8,879 bases of DNA from Candidatus Adiutrix sp. (lineage in GTDB: Bacteria > Desulfobacterota > Desulfarculia > Adiutricales > Adiutricaceae), in the NCBI GenBank assembly GCA_031285975.1, contig JAITVE010000095.1, forward strand, positions 1 to 8,879. Reading direction: 5' to 3'. The notes beneath the pieces were generated by a model. It saw nothing but the letters and a program-made list of their open reading frames with translations, was not told where the DNA came from and searched no databases. This document shows, one piece after another, positions 6,165 through 8,879 of this stretch; the first letter of the stretch is position 1, and the number at the start of each line of letters is the position of its first letter. The translations under genes were made by a program, and so were the position numbers.

Positions 6165-6602
6165 ATGAAAAAAATTTTACCGTGCCTGGCCATGTTATTT
6201 GCCCTGGCCTTGCTCTTGCCCGCACCCCCGGCCCACAGCGCCGCGCAGACGGCCGAAGAATTTGTGGGCGCATTCTATGCCTGGTATGCAGAGGCCTCCC
6301 AGGGTGACGGCGACCCCTGGGAAGATGATGCAATGTTGAAATATGTGCCCCAAGGCGTGGTGGAAGCTGTCCGCAACGGTGACAACCAGTATCGCCTGGA
6401 TTTTTTGCAGGTCGGCATGACCTATGAATGGAACTCGCCCGTCGCGCACAAGGCCTTCCCTATGGAGGGGAACCTGATGGCGGTGCCCGTGAGTATGCAA
6501 ATGGCCGGTGAGGATTGGCATGTCATAGTTTTTGTGCACCAGGATGGCGAAAGCATGTCCATCGTCAAAATCGCCAACATTTTTCCCTTAGTAACGCTGT
6601 AG
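6165..6602 (+). CDS. Exported DUF3828-like protein, paralogue 1
   Basis: The protein has 145 aa with signal peptide MKKILPCLAMLFALALLLPAPPAHSA (cut near 25-26). The mature N-terminus has AEEFVGAFYAWYAEA (FYAWY at 37-41), matching the FYxWY start of DUF3828 proteins such as E. coli YbjP, which are thought to have an NTF2-like fold. The C-terminal part has AVPVSMQMAGEDWHVIVFVHQDG, the beta-sheet half. AGGAGG lies 8 nt before the ATG. It is paralogous to the next gene: FYxWY, a KYV segment and the VIVFV/ILVFV strand are shared in the same order. Family assignment is from motif memory and moderate; export is clear. It ends with TAGTGA. Confidence 0.83.
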   Translation: MKKILPCLAMLFALALLLPAPPAHSAAQTAEEFVGAFYAWYAEASQGDGDPWEDDAMLKYVPQGVVEAVRNGDNQYRLDFLQVGMTYEWNSPVAHKAFPMEGNLMAVPVSMQMAGEDWHVIVFVHQDGESMSIVKIANIFPLVTL

Positions 6603-6617
6603 TGATTGGAGCGAAGC

Positions 6618-7058
6618 ATGAAACTATTTTTCCCAGCGATATTTTTGGCCTGTTTGCTGTTCGCCCCCATAGCCCAGGCCGCCGAACCGGGCCCGGAAGA
6701 CGTGGTGCGCGATTTCTACACCTGGTACGTGCCCCTTGAGGCCGGCGGCGGGGCGCCCCTCAATTCGGAAGAGATTTACAAATACGTTTACCTGCCCACC
6801 GTCAGCAACCTGCGCATCCTTTATTCCATGGCCATGATTGACTGGATGTACTTTATCTGCGGCCAGGAAATTCTGCCAGGCTTGATAAATGACCTGGTGG
6901 TGCACCCGGCCGTGCCCATAACCGACACCGTCAGCCTGGTGCCCGTGGGCGACAGCCAGACAAAGCCCTGGATTCTGGTTTTCGTGCAAAAAGAAAAGGA
7001 AGGCTGGCGCATCACCAAGGTGGAAGACACGAACTATTCTGCGCTTTATCTTAGGTGA
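6618..7058 (+). CDS. Exported DUF3828-like protein, paralogue 2
   Basis: The start is the ATG at 6618 (TTGGAGCG upstream), not the TTG at 6606, which would place charged residues before the signal peptide. The protein has 146 aa; the signal peptide ends at AQA (21). EDVVRDFYTWYVPL (FYTWY at 33-37), EIYKYVYLPTVSNL and PWILVFVQKEKEGWRITKVED match the preceding gene product segment by segment, so the two arose by duplication and have diverged widely. The closing EGWRITKV is typical of the last strand of NTF2-like/DUF3828 domains. It is the last gene of the operon; a hairpin terminator begins 12 bp after its stop. Confidence 0.83.
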   Translation: MKLFFPAIFLACLLFAPIAQAAEPGPEDVVRDFYTWYVPLEAGGGAPLNSEEIYKYVYLPTVSNLRILYSMAMIDWMYFICGQEILPGLINDLVVHPAVPITDTVSLVPVGDSQTKPWILVFVQKEKEGWRITKVEDTNYSALYLR

Positions 7059-7070
7059 ATCACAGCAAAG

Positions 7071-7106
7071 CGGCCGCCGGGATTTGAGCGGCGGCCGATT
7101 GTGTTT
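7071..7106 (+). terminator. Rho-independent-type terminator of the exported-protein operon
   Basis: A perfect 9-bp GC stem CGGCCGCCG (7071-7079) pairs with CGGCGGCCG (7089-7097) around a 9-nt loop. It is followed by ATTGTGTTT, a short and imperfect T-rich tail. It starts 12 bp after the stop of the last gene. Confidence 0.65.
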
Positions 7107-7129
7107 GAAATACATTGACCAGCGCCCGC

Positions 7130-7150
7130 GCCGCCCATTTTTTGGGCGGC
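7130..7150. repeat. Third copy of the GCCCA-N5-TGGGC dyad
   Basis: GCCGCCCA (7130-7137) and TGGGCGGC (7143-7150) form 8-bp arms around TTTTT. The core is the same 15-bp dyad as the two sites at 2937-2984. No T tract follows on either strand. It could be a binding site for the same regulator or a member of a small repeat family. I found no GG-N10-GC promoter between here and the next gene, so an enhancer role here is less clear. Confidence 0.5.
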
Positions 7151-7173
7151 TCAAGGATTGGGAGGGGTTTAAG

Positions 7174-7213
7174 TACGAATCCGTGGAAATCAGAATACGA
7201 ATCTGGGGATAAT
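7174..7213 (+). promoter_or_regulatory. Candidate sigma70 promoter with two TACGAATC direct repeats
   Basis: TGGAAA (7184-7189), an 18-bp spacer and GATAAT (7208-7213) match the -35 at four of six and the -10 at five of six positions. The start would be near 7220. TACGAATC occurs at 7174-7181 and 7196-7203, 22 bp (about two helical turns) apart, bracketing the -35 box. That arrangement suits a regulator binding as a tandem dimer. Transcript start and regulator are inferred. Confidence 0.35.
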
Positions 7214-7243
7214 GAAAACAGGGAAACGCTGTAGGAGAAGGCC

Positions 7244-7318
7244 ATGACCTTTGTAAAAAAGCCATTGCCCGCACCGCGTTCGCGCTCTGTCAAAAATGGG
7301 GCCTGCGCTTTACCCTGA
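7244..7318 (+). CDS. Possible 24-aa leader peptide
   Basis: A 24-codon ORF lies inside the inverted repeat with a good ribosome site (AGGAG, 6 nt before the ATG). The product is proline- and arginine-rich (KKPLPAPRSRSVKNGACALP) with no membrane segment. It could be a leader peptide that senses translation in front of the CapA-like gene, or a chance ORF. No homologue recognised. Confidence 0.28.
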   Translation: MTFVKKPLPAPRSRSVKNGACALP

Positions 7319-7337
7319 AAAACAATTATAGTAATAT
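7309..7337 (+). promoter_or_regulatory. Candidate sigma70 promoter immediately upstream of the CapA-like gene
   Basis: TTTACC (7309-7314), a 17-bp spacer and TAATAT (7332-7337) match the consensus at four of six positions each. The start would be near 7344, giving a leader of about 30 nt. The right inverted-repeat arm (7343-7354) would lie at the start site, where a bound protein could block it. Confidence 0.4.
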
Positions 7338-7373
7338 TCAATCAGCGTTTCCCTCAATATCAGGAGAACACTC

Positions 7374-8384
7374 ATGATGACACCAGGCGCCCCCACCGCC
7401 AAGCGGAGCCTGTTCCTTTGCCTTCTTCTCTGCCTACCCGTCTTCTTGTCCGCCTGCGCGGCCCAGCGGGCGCCTCTGCGTTTCGCGGCCGTGGGCGATA
7501 TCATGATGGGCACTGAGGGCTCACTGCCGTCCGATGGCGGCAAAGGCATGTTCCGGGAGGCGAAACCCTTTCTGCAAGACCGCGATGTGGTGCTCGGCAA
7601 TCTTGAAGGCCCGCTCACCGACAGGGGCGCGCCCGCCAAGGTGGCGGTCGAGGGACGCTCCTACGTTTTCCGCACGCCGCCAGACTACGGCAGGCATCTC
7701 AAGGACGCGGGCTTTACCGTGGTCAGCCTGGCCAACAACCACGCCAACGACTACGGCCCGGAAGGCCGCGCCCAGACCAGGTCGGTGCTCGACGGCCTCG
7801 GAATCAGGCATACGGGCGCGCCCGGCCAGATCGCCTGGCAGGACGCGCGAGGCAGGCGCGTGGCCTTTATCGGCCTTGCGCCCAATATCGGCTGCCAGAA
7901 CATCAATGACATCCCCGGCGCGACGGCCCTGGTGAGGCAGGCTGCCAAAGACCCCGACGCCTTGGTGGTGGTGACTTTCCACGGCGGCGCGGAAGGCGCG
8001 GCCCACATGAAACTGCCCAACGGCCCGGAAAATTATCTCGGCGAAAAGCGCGGCAACTTGAGAAAACTCGCGCACGCCGTCATTGATGCCGGGGCCGATC
8101 TCGTTATCGGGCACGGCCCGCACGTGCCGCGCGGCCTGGAAATTTACAAGAACCGTCTCATCGCCTACTCTCTCGGAAACTTCGCCACGGCGGCGGGCAT
8201 CAACGTGCAGGGAGCGACCGGCCTCGCCCCGCTTCTCCTGGCCGACCTCGCCCTCTCGGGAGACCTGGTGAGCTTTCGCATCGTCAGTTTCCGCCAACTG
8301 CACAATCAGGGGCCGAAAAAAGATGCCGCCAACGAAGCCGAAAAGGTCATGCGCAATCTCAGCCGGGGTACGTTGATAGAATGA
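7374..8384 (+). CDS. CapA-family (poly-gamma-glutamate capsule type) lipoprotein
   Basis: The protein has 336 aa. A lipoprotein signal ends in the lipobox LSAC at 25-28, so Cys28 should be lipidated; the +2 residue is Ala, which under E. coli rules sends it to the outer membrane. The CapA domain (about 35-300) has the family motifs in order: AVGDIMMG at 39-46, GNLEGPLTD at 75-83, SLANNHANDYG at 118-128, VVTFHGGAE at 199-207, VIGHGPHV at 244-251 and YSLGNF at 265-270. The Asp, Asn and His residues of these motifs are the metal-binding set of the metallophosphatase-like fold. In Bacillus, CapA/PgsA takes part in poly-gamma-glutamate synthesis or export; in Gram-negatives the role is mostly unproven. 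No capB or capC partner is visible here. CAGGAG lies 7 nt before the first of two adjacent ATGs. Family assignment is firm; substrate is unknown. Confidence 0.93.
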   Translation: MMTPGAPTAKRSLFLCLLLCLPVFLSACAAQRAPLRFAAVGDIMMGTEGSLPSDGGKGMFREAKPFLQDRDVVLGNLEGPLTDRGAPAKVAVEGRSYVFRTPPDYGRHLKDAGFTVVSLANNHANDYGPEGRAQTRSVLDGLGIRHTGAPGQIAWQDARGRRVAFIGLAPNIGCQNINDIPGATALVRQAAKDPDALVVVTFHGGAEGAAHMKLPNGPENYLGEKRGNLRKLAHAVIDAGADLVIGHGPHVPRGLEIYKNRLIAYSLGNFATAAGINVQGATGLAPLLLADLALSGDLVSFRIVSFRQLHNQGPKKDAANEAEKVMRNLSRGTLIE

Positions 8385-8441
8385 CAGTGTGACGGAGCGT
8401 ACTTCTCGATGCTCTTGCCCTGACAACGGCCTGAGCCTTCG

Positions 8442-8464
8442 GCCGAAATTCGGCTTAAATTTCC
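8442..8464 (+). terminator. Weak hairpin terminator after the CapA-like gene
   Basis: GCCGA (8442-8446) and TCGGC (8450-8454) form a 5-bp stem with a 3-nt loop, followed by TTAAATTT. A competing palindrome, TTCGGCCGAA, starts a few bases upstream. The stem is short, so termination may be partial. Confidence 0.35.
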
Positions 8465-8494
8465 TTGCCAGAGTCCGTAACTCTATTATATAAT
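8465..8494 (+). promoter_or_regulatory. Strong sigma70-type promoter of the last gene
   Basis: TTGCCA (8465-8470, five of six), an 18-bp spacer and a perfect TATAAT (8489-8494) make the best sigma70 promoter in the window. The start would be near 8501, giving a leader of about 30 nt before the ATG at 8531. Confidence 0.65.
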
Positions 8495-8509
8495 AGCGCG
8501 TTATTATAG
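8483..8509. promoter_or_regulatory. Palindromic operator candidate over the -10 box
   Basis: CTATTATATAATAG (8483-8496) is a perfect 14-bp palindrome covering the -10 hexamer. A third, near-matching half-site, ATTATAG, lies at 8503-8509 at the predicted start of transcription. This is where a repressor would bind to block RNA polymerase. The regulator is unknown. Confidence 0.5.
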
Positions 8510-8530
8510 TGCTTATTGGGAAACGGGCTC

Positions 8531-8879
8531 ATGAGGCGTAACAGCTTTTTTCTTCCGGCTCTGTCGTTGGGGCTTTTGTATTTTTCCCTGTCGATGGGGA
8601 TTATTGTCGTCAATCTGCGCGGCCATTTGCGGGAGGGCCGGGCGGATAGTGCGGTGCTTTTTCATTACTTATTGGTTGTTTTGGCCGCGCTGGGGCTTTA
8701 TGCCCTGGTCAGGCGCGGGGCGCGCCGCCTGGGGCCTTTGGCCGTGTTTTTGGGGTTGGCGGGGCTGGGCTGTTTGAGCGTGCCCTTTTTGCCTGAAGGG
8801 CTTTTTGTGCGCTTTTTCAATGGCCGCCCGCCTATGATGGCTGGCGCTATGGCCATTTTCACCCCGGTGGCCCTGTATC
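8531..8879 (+). CDS. Multi-pass inner-membrane protein (partial, C-terminus off window)
   Basis: 116 codons are visible with no stop. Hydrophobic segments lie at about 7-27 (LPALSLGLLYFSLSMGIIVV), 42-61 (VLFHYLLVVLAALGLYALV), 67-88 (LGPLAVFLGLAGLGCLSVPFL) and from 101 to the window edge. The basic link between segments 2 and 3 (RRGARRLG) resembles the cytoplasmic loop of major facilitator transporters, so an MFS-like protein is possible. An MFS-like sensor fused to a LuxR-type helix-turn-helix is another option. Neither can be decided from this fragment. The ribosome site is weak (GGGA about 9 nt upstream). Its own promoter and operator lie just upstream, so it is a separate unit from the CapA-like gene. 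Confidence 0.7.
   Translation, partial: MRRNSFFLPALSLGLLYFSLSMGIIVVNLRGHLREGRADSAVLFHYLLVVLAALGLYALVRRGARRLGPLAVFLGLAGLGCLSVPFLPEGLFVRFFNGRPPMMAGAMAIFTPVALY

Larger units (their letters stand above)
7220..7354. repeat. 12-bp inverted repeats enclosing a 135-bp leader segment
   Basis: AGGGAAACGCTG (7220-7231) and CAGCGTTTCCCT (7343-7354) are exact reverse complements 111 bp apart. The right arm ends 6 nt before the ribosome site of the CapA-like gene. If transcribed from a start near 7220, the two arms could close a large stem next to that site. Alternatively they are terminal repeats of a small non-autonomous element, but I see no target-site duplication. Confidence 0.5.

Noticed and set aside
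6606..6617. TTG start for the second DUF3828-like gene
   Set aside because: TTGGAG here is more likely the ribosome site for the ATG at 6618. The longer form puts Met-Glu-Arg-Ser before the signal peptide without benefit.
6624..7274. 216-codon minus-strand frame over the last exported gene and its terminator
   Set aside because: It runs through the terminator hairpin and the dyad repeat, and is antisense to a gene with a clear signal peptide and paralogue.
7521..8426. 301-codon open frame on the minus strand across the CapA-like gene
   Set aside because: It lies antisense to a gene with six recognisable family motifs. Such frames arise from GC-rich codon usage; the translation is rich in H, R, G and V and has no coherent domain.
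1..8879. CRISPR array, tRNA, rRNA, insertion sequence or prophage genes
   Set aside because: I found no regularly spaced repeats, no tRNA-like cloverleaf sequence and no transposase, integrase or phage motifs on either strand.

Overview
The window looks like chromosomal DNA from a GC-rich Gram-negative bacterium, most likely a sulfate-reducing Desulfovibrio-type organism (Desulfovibrionaceae). The reasons are the mix of a sigma54 activator, a STAS protein and a large Cache-HAMP sensor, the many exported proteins of DUF1311/LprI and DUF3828 type, and the base composition. This placement is inference. No rRNA, tRNA, CRISPR array or transposase is visible.

Left third (1-2674, minus strand): a three-gene signalling operon. 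It reads sigma54-type activator (418 aa), then STAS anti-sigma-antagonist-like protein (115 aa), then a membrane sensor with a large periplasmic Cache-like domain and the start of a HAMP domain, cut by the window edge. The sensor is probably a SpoIIE/PP2C phosphatase. The activator has intact ATPase motifs, but its sigma54-contact loop reads GVASGV instead of GAFTGA.

Middle (2675-3134): a 460-bp divergent control region. It holds two GCCCA-N5-TGGGC dyads with centres 31 bp apart (about three helical turns), which look like enhancer sites. About 110-140 bp downstream is a good -24/-12 (sigma54) promoter match facing right, overlapped by a 14-bp palindrome and followed by two leader hairpins. 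A weaker -24/-12 match faces left toward the activator gene.

Centre (3135-7058, plus strand): a compact run of eight genes with 1-30 bp gaps and good ribosome binding sites. Seven encode clear signal-peptide proteins and the eighth is a 33-aa hydrophobic microprotein. Recognisable members are a two-SH3b protein, a DUF1311/LprI (lysozyme-inhibitor-like) protein and two tandem DUF3828-like paralogues. The run ends in a strong hairpin terminator. The simplest model is that an envelope signal acts through phosphatase, STAS protein and activator to switch on this periplasmic protein operon from the sigma54 promoter. The parts are visible; the wiring is inferred.

Right (7059-8879): a 315-bp leader region with another GCCCA-N5-TGGGC dyad, spaced direct repeats, 12-bp inverted repeats enclosing a 24-codon ORF, and two sigma70-like promoters. 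It precedes a CapA-family (poly-gamma-glutamate capsule type) metallophosphatase-fold lipoprotein. The window ends in the first 116 codons of a multi-pass membrane protein. Its promoter (TTGCCA-N18-TATAAT) is overlapped by a perfect 14-bp palindrome.
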